Assembly: GCA_050305635.1 (NCBI GenBank)
Contig: JBNLFS010000007.1
Coordinates: 1-63,797 of the forward strand
Length of the DNA stretch: 63,797 nt
From: Thiodiazotropha sp050305635
GTDB lineage: Bacteria > Pseudomonadota > Gammaproteobacteria > Chromatiales > Chromatiaceae
Direction: 5' to 3'
The position numbers and the translations under genes were made by a program. Shown piece by piece: positions 45,103 to 54,074 of this stretch; positions within the stretch are counted from its first letter, which is position 1, and every line of letters begins with the position of its first letter. Below the pieces are notes generated by a model. It did no database searches. It was not told the origin of the DNA and was given only the letters and a program-made list of their open reading frames with translations.

Positions 45103-46090
45103 GCACGGGGGTCGCCTGCGGCGTGCCGCCGCCACTTATGATCGACCGCTTTCCCAGTGGCTCGACCTCTCCACTGGAATCAATCCCCGGGGCTGGCCGG
45201 TGCCCAGCGTTCCCGCCGAACACTGGACCCGGCTTCCGGAATCCGATGACGACCTGGAAGCGGCGGCGCGAAGTTACTACCAAACCGAATCCCTGTTGCC
45301 GGTATGCGGCAGTCAGGCCGCCATCCAGGCACTGCCCCGGTTGCGACCCAGCTCACACGTAGGCATCGTCCACCCCAGTTACGCCGAACACCAGCATGCC
45401 TGGCAGCAGGCCGGGCACCCGATCCGGTTACTGGACACCACTCGGATCGAACAACACATCTCCCAGCTCGAGGTACTGGTCCTGGTGCGACCCAACAATC
45501 CATCGGGAGACTGCCATACCACCGAGCAGATACTTGACTGGCACGCCCGGCTTGCTCAACGGGGAGGATGGCTGGTGGTCGATGAGGCGTTCGCCGACGC
45601 CACCCCGGAGATCAGCCTGCTGGCCCATCCCCGGCCCGGTCTGATCGTACTGCGCTCCCTGGGTAAGTTCTTCGGCCTGGCCGGGGCGAGGGTCGGGTTC
45701 GTCTGTGCCGAAGCTCCATTGCTGTCGCGTCTCGAGGCCCTGCTCGGACCCTGGAGCGTCAGCGGACCCGCTCGTTGGGTGGCGAGTGGCGCGCTCCGGG
45801 ATCTGGGCTGGCAAGCGGATGCGCGCCGGAGCCTGTCCCTGCGCAGCGAGCGCTTGTGCAAGCTGCTGACGGACAGCGGCCTGGCGCCATCGGGAGGCGG
45901 CACCCTGTTTCAATGGGTCATCACCCCCCACGCCCGAACCCTGCACCACGTACTCGCACAACAGGGAATCCTGGTTCGGCTGTTCGAAGATCCGCTCAGC
46001 CTGCGCTTCGGTCTGCCGGGATGCGAAGAGGAATGGCAACGCCTCGACCACGCCCTGGCCTTTTCAAACAACCTCTGGGAATCCCCATGA
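45095..46090 (+). CDS. cobD: L-threonine-O-3-phosphate decarboxylase (CobC/CobD aminotransferase fold)
   Basis: 331-residue PLP enzyme that makes aminopropanol phosphate for the nucleotide loop. LDLSTGINPRGWP start, VCGSQAAIQALP, VRPNNPSGD, VVDEAFADATPE (PLP Asp) and the Lys loop LRSLGKFFGLAGARVGF. It corresponds to Salmonella CobD and Pseudomonas CobC; the symbol is ambiguous between naming schemes. The start at 45095 overlaps cbiB; the ATGA end overlaps cobQ. Confidence 0.92.
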   Translation: MLEHGGRLRRAAATYDRPLSQWLDLSTGINPRGWPVPSVPAEHWTRLPESDDDLEAAARSYYQTESLLPVCGSQAAIQALPRLRPSSHVGIVHPSYAEHQHAWQQAGHPIRLLDTTRIEQHISQLEVLVLVRPNNPSGDCHTTEQILDWHARLAQRGGWLVVDEAFADATPEISLLAHPRPGLIVLRSLGKFFGLAGARVGFVCAEAPLLSRLEALLGPWSVSGPARWVASGALRDLGWQADARRSLSLRSERLCKLLTDSGLAPSGGGTLFQWVITPHARTLHHVLAQQGILVRLFEDPLSLRFGLPGCEEEWQRLDHALAFSNNLWESP

Positions 46091-47583
46091 AGCACCTCGA
46101 TAGCCCCCTACCGAAATGCGCCGCCGTAATGATCCAGGGCACCACCTCCGATGCGGGCAAGAGCCTGTTGGTCACCGCCCTGTGTCGCTGGCTGCAGCGC
46201 CAGGGGGTGCGGGTCGCCCCTTTCAAACCCCAGAACATGGCCCTGAACAGCGCTGTCACCCCTGATGGGGGCGAGATCGGACGCGCCCAGGCGGTGCAGG
46301 CCCAGGCCTGCCGCCTCCCGCCTCACACCGATATGAACCCGGTGCTGCTCAAGCCCAACAGTGACACCGGCGCCCAGGTGATCATCCAGGGGCAGGCCAT
46401 CGGCAACATGGAGGCCCTGGACTATCACCTCTACAAGTTAAAAGCCCGCCATGCGGTCCTGGAATCCTTTTTCCGCCTGAGCGAGGAGTACGAGGTGCTG
46501 GTCATCGAAGGCGCCGGTTCTCCCGCAGAGATCAATCTGCGCGATAACGATATCGCCAACATGGGGTTCGCGGAAGCGGTGAACGTTCCGGTCATTCTCA
46601 TCGCCGATATCGACCGGGGCGGGGTGTTCGCCCACATCGTCGGCACCCTGGCCCTGCTCAGCGAGTCGGAACGGGCGAGGGTCGTCGGCTTCGTCATCAA
46701 CCGCTTCCGGGGCGATCCGGCACTGCTGCAATCCGGCCTCGACTGGCTGGAGCGCACCACCGACAAACCGGTGCTCGGCGTTTTGCCCTACCTTCACGGC
46801 CTGCACCTCGAGGCCGAGGACGCCCTACCCCGGGAACCCGACATTTCCGCCGATAACGGGAATTTTCAGGTGGTCGTCCCGGCCCTGCCCCATATCAGCA
46901 ACCACACCGACCTGGATCCCCTGCGTCTCCACCCCCAGGTGAGTCTGCGCTTTGTCGGCCCCGGGCAGACGCCGCCCCCCGCCGATCTGATCATCCTCCC
47001 GGGCAGCAAAAGCGTACGCAGCGATCTCGAATGGCTGAGAAACCAGGGGTGGGAAGCCCATCTGCAGCGTCACCTCCGCTATGCCGGGCGTCTGATCGGG
47101 ATCTGCGGGGGCTTGCAGATGCTGGGGCGCAGCATCGACGATCCTCAAGGGCTGGAAGGACCGACCGGGAGCAGCCCGGGACTGGGTCTGCTGGATCTGC
47201 AAACGCGCCTGGAACCCCATAAGCAACTGCAGAATGTCGCGGGCTATTTGACCCTGGAGCGGGCGCCGGTCAGCGGCTACGAGATCCATGCGGGCATCTG
47301 CCAGGGTCCGGCCCTGTCCCGCCCCGCCGTGTATCTGCCCGACCGCGCCGACGGCGCCATCAGCGAAGACGGACAGATTCTCGGCACCTACCTGCACGGG
47401 CTGTTCGAAACCCCCCTGGCCTGTCAGGCGCTGCTGCGCTGGGCCGGTCTGAAGCAGGCGCAACCCCAGGACTACCAGGGTCTCCGCGCAGCCGCCCTCG
47501 AACGTCTGGCCGACAGTGTCGAGCACCATCTCGATCGGGCGAAACTCAGGGCGCTTTTCAGCGCAGCGCCGCAAACCTACTGA
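46087..47583 (+). CDS. cobQ: Cobyric acid synthase CobQ/CbiP
   Basis: 498-residue glutamine amidotransferase that amidates adenosylcobyrinic acid diamide at four positions. N-terminal ATP domain MIQGTTSDAGKSLLVTALCR; C-terminal class I GATase with Cys in LIGICGGLQMLG and His in LGTYLHGLFE. The start at 46087 overlaps the decarboxylase stop by ATGA. Its presence means the cell works on corrinoids from at least the diamide stage. Confidence 0.96.
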   Translation: MKHLDSPLPKCAAVMIQGTTSDAGKSLLVTALCRWLQRQGVRVAPFKPQNMALNSAVTPDGGEIGRAQAVQAQACRLPPHTDMNPVLLKPNSDTGAQVIIQGQAIGNMEALDYHLYKLKARHAVLESFFRLSEEYEVLVIEGAGSPAEINLRDNDIANMGFAEAVNVPVILIADIDRGGVFAHIVGTLALLSESERARVVGFVINRFRGDPALLQSGLDWLERTTDKPVLGVLPYLHGLHLEAEDALPREPDISADNGNFQVVVPALPHISNHTDLDPLRLHPQVSLRFVGPGQTPPPADLIILPGSKSVRSDLEWLRNQGWEAHLQRHLRYAGRLIGICGGLQMLGRSIDDPQGLEGPTGSSPGLGLLDLQTRLEPHKQLQNVAGYLTLERAPVSGYEIHAGICQGPALSRPAVYLPDRADGAISEDGQILGTYLHGLFETPLACQALLRWAGLKQAQPQDYQGLRAAALERLADSVEHHLDRAKLRALFSAAPQTY

Positions 47584-47597
47584 CGAGGAGACTCCAA

Positions 47598-48140
47598 ATG
47601 CCTGGCACCAATAGAAAAACCCTGATCCTGGGCGGTGTGCGATCCGGCAAGAGCCGACTGGCGCAGTCGTTGGCCGAAAAGACCCAGCTTCCGGTCACCT
47701 ACATCGCCACCGCCCGGGTCGGAGACCGGGAGATGGCCGAACGCATCGCAACACACCAGACGCACCGCCCCGATCATTGGACCCTGGTGGAGGAGCCCTG
47801 CCGGCTGGCGTCGGCGCTGCAAAACCATGCCGCCGAAGACCGCTGCCTGCTGGTGGATTGCCTGACCCTCTGGCTCACCCAACTGCTGATCGATCCGGAT
47901 CCCGAGTGCTTTGAACGGGAGCGATCCTCATTGCTGACCACCCTGCCCGAGCTGCCCGGAGAGATTCTCCTGGTGGGTAACGAAACCAACCTTGGGGTCA
48001 TGCCCATGGACCCGCTCAGTCGCCGCTTCTGCGACGAGAGCGGACAACTGCATCAGGCCCTGGCCCAGCTCTGTGAGCGGGTCATTATGACCCTGGCTGG
48101 CCTGCCTCAAATCTTGAAAGGAGATCCCATTGAACCATAG
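47598..48140 (+). CDS. cobU: Adenosylcobinamide kinase/guanylyltransferase CobU (CobP)
   Basis: 180-residue bifunctional enzyme forming adenosylcobinamide-GDP. P-loop LGGVRSGKSRLAQ, guanylyl-acceptor His region RIATHQTHRPDHW, VDCLTLWLTQL, and VGNETNLGVMPMDPLSRRFCDESGQLHQ. Normal length. It overlaps cobT by 11 bases. Confidence 0.96.
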   Translation: MPGTNRKTLILGGVRSGKSRLAQSLAEKTQLPVTYIATARVGDREMAERIATHQTHRPDHWTLVEEPCRLASALQNHAAEDRCLLVDCLTLWLTQLLIDPDPECFERERSSLLTTLPELPGEILLVGNETNLGVMPMDPLSRRFCDESGQLHQALAQLCERVIMTLAGLPQILKGDPIEP

Positions 48141-49206
48141 CACCACCTGGCTGGGCATCCCGGCAGCCTGTCCCGACGAGGCCGCCCGGGAGGCGGCGCG
48201 CAAGCGTCAGAACAGCCTCACCAAACCCCCGGGCGCACTGGGCAGACTCGAGGCTCTGGCGATACAGCTCGCCGCACTGCAGGGGAGTGAACGGCCCGAA
48301 CTGAAGCGGATCGCCATCACCGTATTTGCCGGTGATCATGGGGTGGCGCGGGAAAGCGTCTCCGCCTTTCCCCAGGAGGTCACCGCCGAGATGGTGAAGA
48401 ACTTTGCCCGGGGCGGGGCGGCGATCAGCGTCCTGGCCCGCCACCTGGATGCCCGCCTGGAGGTGATTAACCTGGGCACCGTCGGCGACCCCGGACCGCT
48501 GCCCGGCGTTCTGGAGCTGCGCCTGGGGTCCGGCACCGCCAACTTCTGCCAAGAGCCCGCCATGAGCACCTCGCAGCTCGGACGCGCCCTGCACGCGGGT
48601 CGCCAGGCCGCCGAGCGGGCCAAACTCGCCTGCGCACGGCTGTTTATCGGCGGCGAAATGGGCATCGGCAACACCACCGCAGCCACTGCGCTGGCCTGTA
48701 GTCTGCTCAAACTGGAGCCCGAACAACTGACCGGTCCCGGCACCGGCCTGGATCACTCGGGGGTGGCGCATAAAATCGATGTCATTCGCCGCGCCCTGAA
48801 GGTCCAGGGGTCCCTGGGTGACACCCCTCTTGAGGCCCTGCGCTGCCTGGGCGGTTTCGAGATCGCTGCGCTGACCGGCAGCTACCTGGCCTGTGGCCAC
48901 ATGGGTCTGCCGGTCCTGGTGGATGGCTTTATCAGTTCGGTGGCCGCCCTGGTGGCGACCCGCCTCAACGGCGGAATCGCCCCCTGGCTGCTGTATGGTC
49001 ACACCTCGGCGGAACCGGGACACAAACGCATTCTCCAAGCCCTGCAAGGCAAACCCCTGCTGGACATCGGCATGCGTCTGGGCGAGGGCAGCGGCGCGGC
49101 CAGCTGTGTGCCTCTGCTGCGCCTCGCCTGCGCCCTGCATAACGAGATGGCCACTTTTGCGGAAGCCGGCGTCTCCGAAAAACCGGGCGAGGAGACCCGT
49201 CCATGA
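48130..49206 (+). CDS. cobT: Nicotinate-nucleotide--dimethylbenzimidazole phosphoribosyltransferase CobT
   Basis: 358 residues. It activates the lower ligand as alpha-ribazole phosphate. NSLTKPPGALGRLE, FAGDHGVARESVSAFP, GEMGIGNTTAATAL and catalytic Glu in GMRLGEGSGAA. The start is TTG at 48130 with AAGGAG just upstream, inside the end of cobU; no ATG fits as well. Confidence 0.95.
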   Translation: MNHSTTWLGIPAACPDEAAREAARKRQNSLTKPPGALGRLEALAIQLAALQGSERPELKRIAITVFAGDHGVARESVSAFPQEVTAEMVKNFARGGAAISVLARHLDARLEVINLGTVGDPGPLPGVLELRLGSGTANFCQEPAMSTSQLGRALHAGRQAAERAKLACARLFIGGEMGIGNTTAATALACSLLKLEPEQLTGPGTGLDHSGVAHKIDVIRRALKVQGSLGDTPLEALRCLGGFEIAALTGSYLACGHMGLPVLVDGFISSVAALVATRLNGGIAPWLLYGHTSAEPGHKRILQALQGKPLLDIGMRLGEGSGAASCVPLLRLACALHNEMATFAEAGVSEKPGEETRP

Positions 49207-49847
49207 TTTTTCTCGGCCTGCTGCGTCACGGCGAAGTTCAGGGAGGGCCGCGTTTTCGCGGCCGTACCGACGATTCATTGACAAAGGCGGGATGGGAGCA
49301 GATGCGGACCGCCACCCAAGGCCCCAGTTACTGGGATCTGGTCGTAAGTTCCCCGTTGCGGCGCTGCGCCAGCTTTGCCCGTGAATACGCCTTTGCCCAT
49401 CGCCTGCCCCTGGAAATCGAGGAGGACCTGCAGGAGATCGATTTTGGCGACTGGGAAGGGTTGACCGCCGAGACGATCATGCAGCGTTCGCCCACGGCAC
49501 TGGGCGACTTCTGGCGCGACCCTATGAACCACCCACCCCCCGGAGGCGAGACCCTTGGCGAGTTCCACGCACGGGTGGTATCCGCCTGGCAGCGGCTCAG
49601 CAGCCGGCATGTGGGCAAACGGGTGCTTCTGGTGACCCATGGCGGGGTGATACGGGTGCTCCTGTGTCATCTGCAACAACGCCCCCTGAACACAATCATG
49701 GAAATCGAGGTCGCACCAGCCGAGCTGTTCGGTCTGATGCTCGTACATGACCGGATCGAACGCCTATTGACCTCCGGCAGGCTGATCCAGCGCTGGCTGG
49801 GGGATCATACCCAGGATAATCTGTTCCCAACACTTATAACTTCATAA
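49203..49847 (+). CDS. cobC: Alpha-ribazole phosphatase CobC (histidine phosphatase)
   Basis: 214 residues. Phospho-His motif LLRHGEV at residue ~8, partner residues in SSPLRRCASFA, EIDFGDWEGL and VLLVTHGGVIRVL. It removes phosphate from alpha-ribazole-5'-phosphate or adenosylcobalamin phosphate. ATGA overlap with cobT. It is the last gene before the inserted repeat. Confidence 0.88.
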   Translation: MIFLGLLRHGEVQGGPRFRGRTDDSLTKAGWEQMRTATQGPSYWDLVVSSPLRRCASFAREYAFAHRLPLEIEEDLQEIDFGDWEGLTAETIMQRSPTALGDFWRDPMNHPPPGGETLGEFHARVVSAWQRLSSRHVGKRVLLVTHGGVIRVLLCHLQQRPLNTIMEIEVAPAELFGLMLVHDRIERLLTSGRLIQRWLGDHTQDNLFPTLITS

Positions 49848-49898
49848 CTCAAGTTTCGGAGTTCAAATTGCACCCAATTGTACATAACCGATCTATTT

Positions 49899-50021
49899 CA
49901 CCACGAAGAGCACGAAGGCCACGAAGCGGCGTGTTCATGGATTTCAATGCCTAAAAGCTACGCAATGAGATGAAATGATTGCGAGTCTGATCCTTCGTGC
50001 TCTTCGTGTCCTTCGTGGTTA
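49899..50021. repeat. Interspersed CACGAAG hairpin repeat, copy 2, inside the B12 operon
   Basis: Arms of CACGAAG-based units at 49899-49926 and 49992-50020, with a spacer unrelated to copy 1 at 4998-5078. It lies between cobC and cobS, which are otherwise close, and its right end forms the sequence immediately before the cobS start. Confidence 0.75.
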
Positions 50022-50032
50022 AAGAAACCGGC

Positions 50033-50773
50033 ATGACCCCCTGGCACCCTTTTTTGATTGCGCTGCAGTTTCTGACCCTGGTTCCGGTCCACTTCCAACA
50101 GCCGCCGGAGGCCGCACAGAATGGCCGTTCACTGCTCTATTATCCGCTGGTCGGCCTGTTGATGGGCGGGGTGCTCTGTGGGATATCCGCATTGGCGGGC
50201 GGTCTCTCCTCCGGGATGGCCGCCGCCCTGACCCTGGGCGCTTGGGTGCTCATCAGCGGCGGACTCCACCTGGACGGCCTGGCCGACAGCGCGGATGCCT
50301 GGATGGGCGGTTTCGGCGACCGGGAGCGGACCCTCGAGATCATGCACGATCCCTACTGCGGTCCCATGGCCGTGATCACGCTGATCCTAATCCTGCTGCT
50401 CAAATTCACCGCTCTGGAGGCCCTCATCGAGCAGCAGCAGACCCTGTTGCTGATTGTCATACCCATGTTGGGGCGCAGCGCCGTGCTGGGCCTGTTTCTC
50501 ACGACCCCCTACATCCGGCGTGGCGGTATCGGCGAGCAGATGGCCCGCCATCTCCCCAGAGCCCAGGGCTTCGGGGTCCTACTGCTGACGATGATCCTGC
50601 TTACCCTGTGGCTGGGTTCATCCGGCCTGTGGCTTTTGATGGGTTCCGCCATAACCCTGTCAGGGATCCGCTGGCTCATGCTGAAGCGCCTCCAGGGCAC
50701 CACCGGCGACACCGCCGGAGCCTTGCTGGAGATCACCGAATGCGTGGCCGTGCTGCTAGCTGCCACTCTTTGA
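50033..50773 (+). CDS. cobS: Adenosylcobinamide-GDP ribazoletransferase CobS
   Basis: 246-residue membrane enzyme joining adenosylcobinamide-GDP and alpha-ribazole to give B12. Metal motif LDGLADSADAWMGG near residue 80 and several TM helices; start MTPWHPFLIALQFLTLVPV is typical. No good ribosome site is seen because the upstream DNA is the repeat. It may depend on readthrough from the riboswitch transcript or on its own promoter. Confidence 0.94.
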   Translation: MTPWHPFLIALQFLTLVPVHFQQPPEAAQNGRSLLYYPLVGLLMGGVLCGISALAGGLSSGMAAALTLGAWVLISGGLHLDGLADSADAWMGGFGDRERTLEIMHDPYCGPMAVITLILILLLKFTALEALIEQQQTLLLIVIPMLGRSAVLGLFLTTPYIRRGGIGEQMARHLPRAQGFGVLLLTMILLTLWLGSSGLWLLMGSAITLSGIRWLMLKRLQGTTGDTAGALLEITECVAVLLAATL

Positions 50774-50851
50774 TGGCTTATCGCATATTGAGCGGTCTGC
50801 TATTGAGCTATTCTTAGAAAAATAACCAGACAAACCAAATCGAGGCAACCC

Positions 50852-51766
50852 ATGAGTGACGACAAAGGTAATCCAGAGATCATTTTCATCGATGAGCAAC
50901 CCGTTCGACTCAATGAACTGCTGTCGGATTACCATCAACTCAAGGCGGAGACGGAACTCAACCGGATGACCGAAAACAAGGCGGTGCGCCGCTTTGAACG
51001 GGAAGAGGAGCTCAAGCCCTACCAGGCGGAGCTGATCCGCATGCAGCAATACCTGGAAGACAACCACCGGCGCATGATCATCCTCTTCGAGGGGCGCGAC
51101 GCCGCCGGCAAGGGCGGCACCATCCGCCGCGTGACCCGTTACATGAACGAGAAACACTATCGGGTGGTGGCCCTGGGCAAGCCCACGGACGAACAGAAAT
51201 CCCAGTGGTTTTTCCAGAAGTACGTCACCCAATGCCCCACCGGCGGCGAGGTCGTACTGTTCGACCGCAGCTGGTACAACCGGGCCATCGTGGAGCCGAT
51301 CTTCGGTTTCTGCTCGGAAAAAGAGTACGACAACTTCATGATCGGCTGTCCCGGTTTCGAGAAGGATCTGGTGCGTCAGGGCACCATCCTGGTGAAACTC
51401 TATTTCTCCGTCACCAAGGAGGAGCAGGCTCGCCGGTTCGAACGGCGCAAGACCGATCCGCTGCGTCAGTGGAAACTGTCCGAGATCGACGTGCAGGCCC
51501 AGGACCGCTGGGACGAGTTCACCAACCAGAAGTACGCCATGCTCAAGCGCACCCACACTACCCATGCGCCTTGGACCATCATCCGTTCCGACAACAAGCA
51601 CCTGGCCCGCCTGAACGCGATGCGGGTGATCCTCAACTCGGTCCCATATCAGCGCCTCAACGATGATCTCGATTTTGTACCGGACCCCGATGTGGTGATC
51701 TCCGGATCCCGAGAACTCGAGCTGATGGAGGCCCAGCGGCTGCAGCAGGGCAAGTTCGTCAGCTGA
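50852..51766 (+). CDS. ppk2: Polyphosphate kinase 2 family protein
   Basis: 304 residues. P-loop-like Walker A LFEGRDAAGKGGTIRRV and lid/Walker B VVLFDRSWYNRAIVEP, as in one-domain PPK2 proteins. They use polyphosphate to phosphorylate nucleoside diphosphates or the reverse. One PPK2 domain with a ~65-residue helical N-terminus suggests class I. No ppk1 or ppx nearby. GAGGCAACCC precedes the start. Confidence 0.93.
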   Translation: MSDDKGNPEIIFIDEQPVRLNELLSDYHQLKAETELNRMTENKAVRRFEREEELKPYQAELIRMQQYLEDNHRRMIILFEGRDAAGKGGTIRRVTRYMNEKHYRVVALGKPTDEQKSQWFFQKYVTQCPTGGEVVLFDRSWYNRAIVEPIFGFCSEKEYDNFMIGCPGFEKDLVRQGTILVKLYFSVTKEEQARRFERRKTDPLRQWKLSEIDVQAQDRWDEFTNQKYAMLKRTHTTHAPWTIIRSDNKHLARLNAMRVILNSVPYQRLNDDLDFVPDPDVVISGSRELELMEAQRLQQGKFVS

Positions 51767-51790
51767 ACACCCGCCTCACCCGGGCTGGTC

Positions 51791-52438
51791 ATGCCTGACA
51801 CCTCGGAACTGGCAATCCTGGCCGCCGTCTGGATCGGCTATTTCCTGATCCACTCAGGGCTCGCTTCCCTGAGCGTAAAGTCGTGGATGGCGGATCATGC
51901 GCCGGGGTGGTTTCCCGCCTATCGGCTGAGCTACAACCTGCTGGCGGGGCTGTTTCTGCTGCCGCCCCTGCTGCTCATGTGGCGGTTCGGTTCCCAACCC
52001 CTGTGGCGATGGGAGGGTCCGCTGGCCGTTCTCGCCTACCTGTTGATGCTGCTCGCCATAGCCGGTTTTTTCTGGTCACTGCGCTGGTACGACAGCGGGG
52101 AATTTCTCGGTTTGAGCCAGTGGAAACGTCGCCAACGGGAGACCCGGGACCTGGAGCGGCTGCACATCTCGCCGTTGCACCGCTACGTACGACATCCCTG
52201 GTACAGCCTTGGCCTGGTGCTGGTGTGGACCCAGGACATGGACCCGGCCCGGCTGCTATCCGCCGTGCTGATCACCCTCTATCTGGTGTTCGGATCCTGG
52301 CTGGAAGAGCGCAAACTGATCGTCTATCACGGTGAACGCTACCGCGCCTATCTGAAGCGGGTGCCCGGCCTGATCCCCCTGCCGGGACGGGTGCTTTCGA
52401 AATCTGAAGCCGAGGCACTATCCCATTCCGAGGAGTGA
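51791..52438 (+). CDS. Isoprenylcysteine methyltransferase-like membrane protein
   Basis: 215 residues, about five TM helices. The C-terminal motif HRYVRHPWYSLGLVLVW and EERKLIVYHGERYRAYLKRVP match the ICMT/PEMT membrane methyltransferase fold (also NnrU/MddA-like proteins). Probably SAM-dependent; the substrate cannot be told. 24 bases after ppk2 on the same strand. Confidence 0.8.
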   Translation: MPDTSELAILAAVWIGYFLIHSGLASLSVKSWMADHAPGWFPAYRLSYNLLAGLFLLPPLLLMWRFGSQPLWRWEGPLAVLAYLLMLLAIAGFFWSLRWYDSGEFLGLSQWKRRQRETRDLERLHISPLHRYVRHPWYSLGLVLVWTQDMDPARLLSAVLITLYLVFGSWLEERKLIVYHGERYRAYLKRVPGLIPLPGRVLSKSEAEALSHSEE

Positions 52439-52479
52439 TCCCGTATTGCGAGCCCACGCGGAACGGGGCCACGTACTGG

Positions 52480-52564
52480 GTAGGTCGGGTTAGCGTAGCG
52501 TAACCCGACAATGGGGAGGTTTCTGATATTTCCTGTCGGGTTACGCTGCGCTAACCCGACCTAC
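52480..52564. repeat. Inverted pair of TAGGTCGGGTTAGCG repeats
   Basis: GTAGGTCGGGTTAGCGTAGC (from 52480) and its inverted copy (52534-52564) with a 23-base spacer can form one long hairpin. It lies between convergent genes, where it could end transcription in both directions. Confidence 0.75.
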
Positions 52565-52663
52565 AGCGGTCCCAATGCACCGCTCATAAGGTTCAGCCGG
52601 GTAGCATCCCCTCCCGATGGGAGGGGGATGCCCGTCGACTTGAGAGGGGCTTGAATCCCGGGT

Positions 52664-53656
52664 TTACTGCTCCGGATTCCAGAAGTTACCCTGACCGTAG
52701 GGTCCCGGTCCGTAACCGTATCCGGGCTGTCCGTAGGGCATCATGCCGGATTGCGGCCAACTCTGGGGTCCCATGCAACCTCCCGGGTTTGAACATCCCA
52801 TGCCGCGGCCCATGCCCTGGCCGGGTCCCATGCCCTGGCCGGGTCCCATCCCCTGGCCGGGTCCCATCCCCTGGCCGGGTCCCATCATCCCCTGGCCGGG
52901 TCCCATCCCCCGATGCCGTTGCATCATGGAATGACAGGCGGCACGTTGCTCATCGGTCATGCCCTGCATGATCTTCTGATGCTCCGCCCACTGCTCATCC
53001 ATGGCCTGCTTACGAGCCTCCCAGGGCGAGGTTTCCGGCATCTCGACCCCCATCTCCTCGGCCCGCTGACGCATCTCCGCATAACGTTCCTGGCGATAGG
53101 CATCGCGCTCTTCCGGTGACAGGGACATCATCGTGTTGCGATGCTCCATGCGCTCCTCCATGCTGGGACGGATACTCTGCATGCGTGAGTCGGCCCAGGG
53201 CGGGGTGACCGCCATCTCCTCGGCCCGCTGATTCATCTCCGCATAACGCTCCTTGCGATAGGCGTCGCGCTCCTCCGCGGTCATGGACATCATCTTATTG
53301 TGGCGCTCCATGCGCTCCTCCATGCCGGGAGGCATGCTGTTCATGCGCGAGGTCGCCCAGGGCGAGCGTTCGGGCAGCATGACACCCGCCTCTTCCGCAC
53401 GCTTGCGCAGCGCCTCGTACTGGGCATCGAGTTCTTTCAGACGTTGGGTGCGGAGATCGTCGGCCTGGGCCGGCTCACTGCTCGCTACACGCTCTTCGCT
53501 GCTGTTCTCAACCGCTGGCGTTTCATTGGCCTGGGTCTCCTCCACGGCCGGCTCACTGACGCTGGCGCCTTCCGTTGCCGTTTCTTCAGCCATCAGGGCT
53601 GCACTGAAAGGCAAGAGTGATGCGACCGTCAGAGCCAACATTTTTTTCTTGTACAT
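52664..53656 (-). CDS. Exported Met/Gly-rich repeat protein, unknown function
   Basis: 330 residues. Signal peptide MYKKKMLALTVASLLPFSAALMA, an acidic Glu/Ala stretch, then two and a half charged helical repeats of ~57 residues (pattern EERMERHNKMMSMTAEERDA ... RKERYAEMNQRAEEM). The end is Met-, Gly- and Pro-rich with tandem GPGQGM units and two Cys (MGCSNPGGCMG). At DNA level the GPGQGM part is an 18-bp minisatellite at about 52807-52915. Met-rich periplasmic proteins often bind copper, but no known family is recognised. Confidence 0.8.
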   Translation of the reverse strand: MYKKKMLALTVASLLPFSAALMAEETATEGASVSEPAVEETQANETPAVENSSEERVASSEPAQADDLRTQRLKELDAQYEALRKRAEEAGVMLPERSPWATSRMNSMPPGMEERMERHNKMMSMTAEERDAYRKERYAEMNQRAEEMAVTPPWADSRMQSIRPSMEERMEHRNTMMSLSPEERDAYRQERYAEMRQRAEEMGVEMPETSPWEARKQAMDEQWAEHQKIMQGMTDEQRAACHSMMQRHRGMGPGQGMMGPGQGMGPGQGMGPGQGMGPGQGMGRGMGCSNPGGCMGPQSWPQSGMMPYGQPGYGYGPGPYGQGNFWNPEQ

Positions 53657-54074
53657 GCTCGATTCTCCTTCAATGTTCCAGAATTGGATTGTTGTATTAA
53701 TTGTGATGTGCGATCCCGGCCGTCCCGGCCAGGCCCCGTGGGGAAACCCTTAACCGGATGAGCGCCGTCCCCCGGAAATTCATGCCCCGTGGTCCCATCG
53801 CGATACACCGGTGTGGATGGCTCCTTCCCTGAATTCTCGTTTGGCTTACGGCTTTCTGAGTGCCGGACTCGCCGCACGGATCAATGCCGTGCCTTGCTCA
53901 TATTCCATCCGCCGGGTCGATTCGGCGGTCCCTCATCCCAAAGCGCGAGAATAGCGCTCAAATGGGAGGATAGAACATCCCGGCCAACTGTAAACGCTCG
54001 GATTGGATGGTAAATCGTGACAACCGGTGCAACCACCCAGCCGCCGGCTGGCTGATCATCACTACCCGATCGGA
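53657..54074. other. 418-bp intergenic region without recognised genes
   Basis: GC-rich, with small palindromes such as CCGGCCGTCCCGGCC (53719-53733) and CCGCCG/CGGCGG arms near 53909-53928. Short open frames lack ribosome sites and family similarity. Confidence 0.45.

Noticed and set aside
45775..46086. N-terminal extension of cobQ to 45775
   Set aside because: It overlaps the decarboxylase gene in another frame; the ATG at 46087 begins the conserved region and gives the ATGA coupling.
52807..52918. CRISPR-like regular repeats
   Set aside because: The 18-bp units are contiguous without spacers and stay in frame inside a protein gene, so it is a coding minisatellite.
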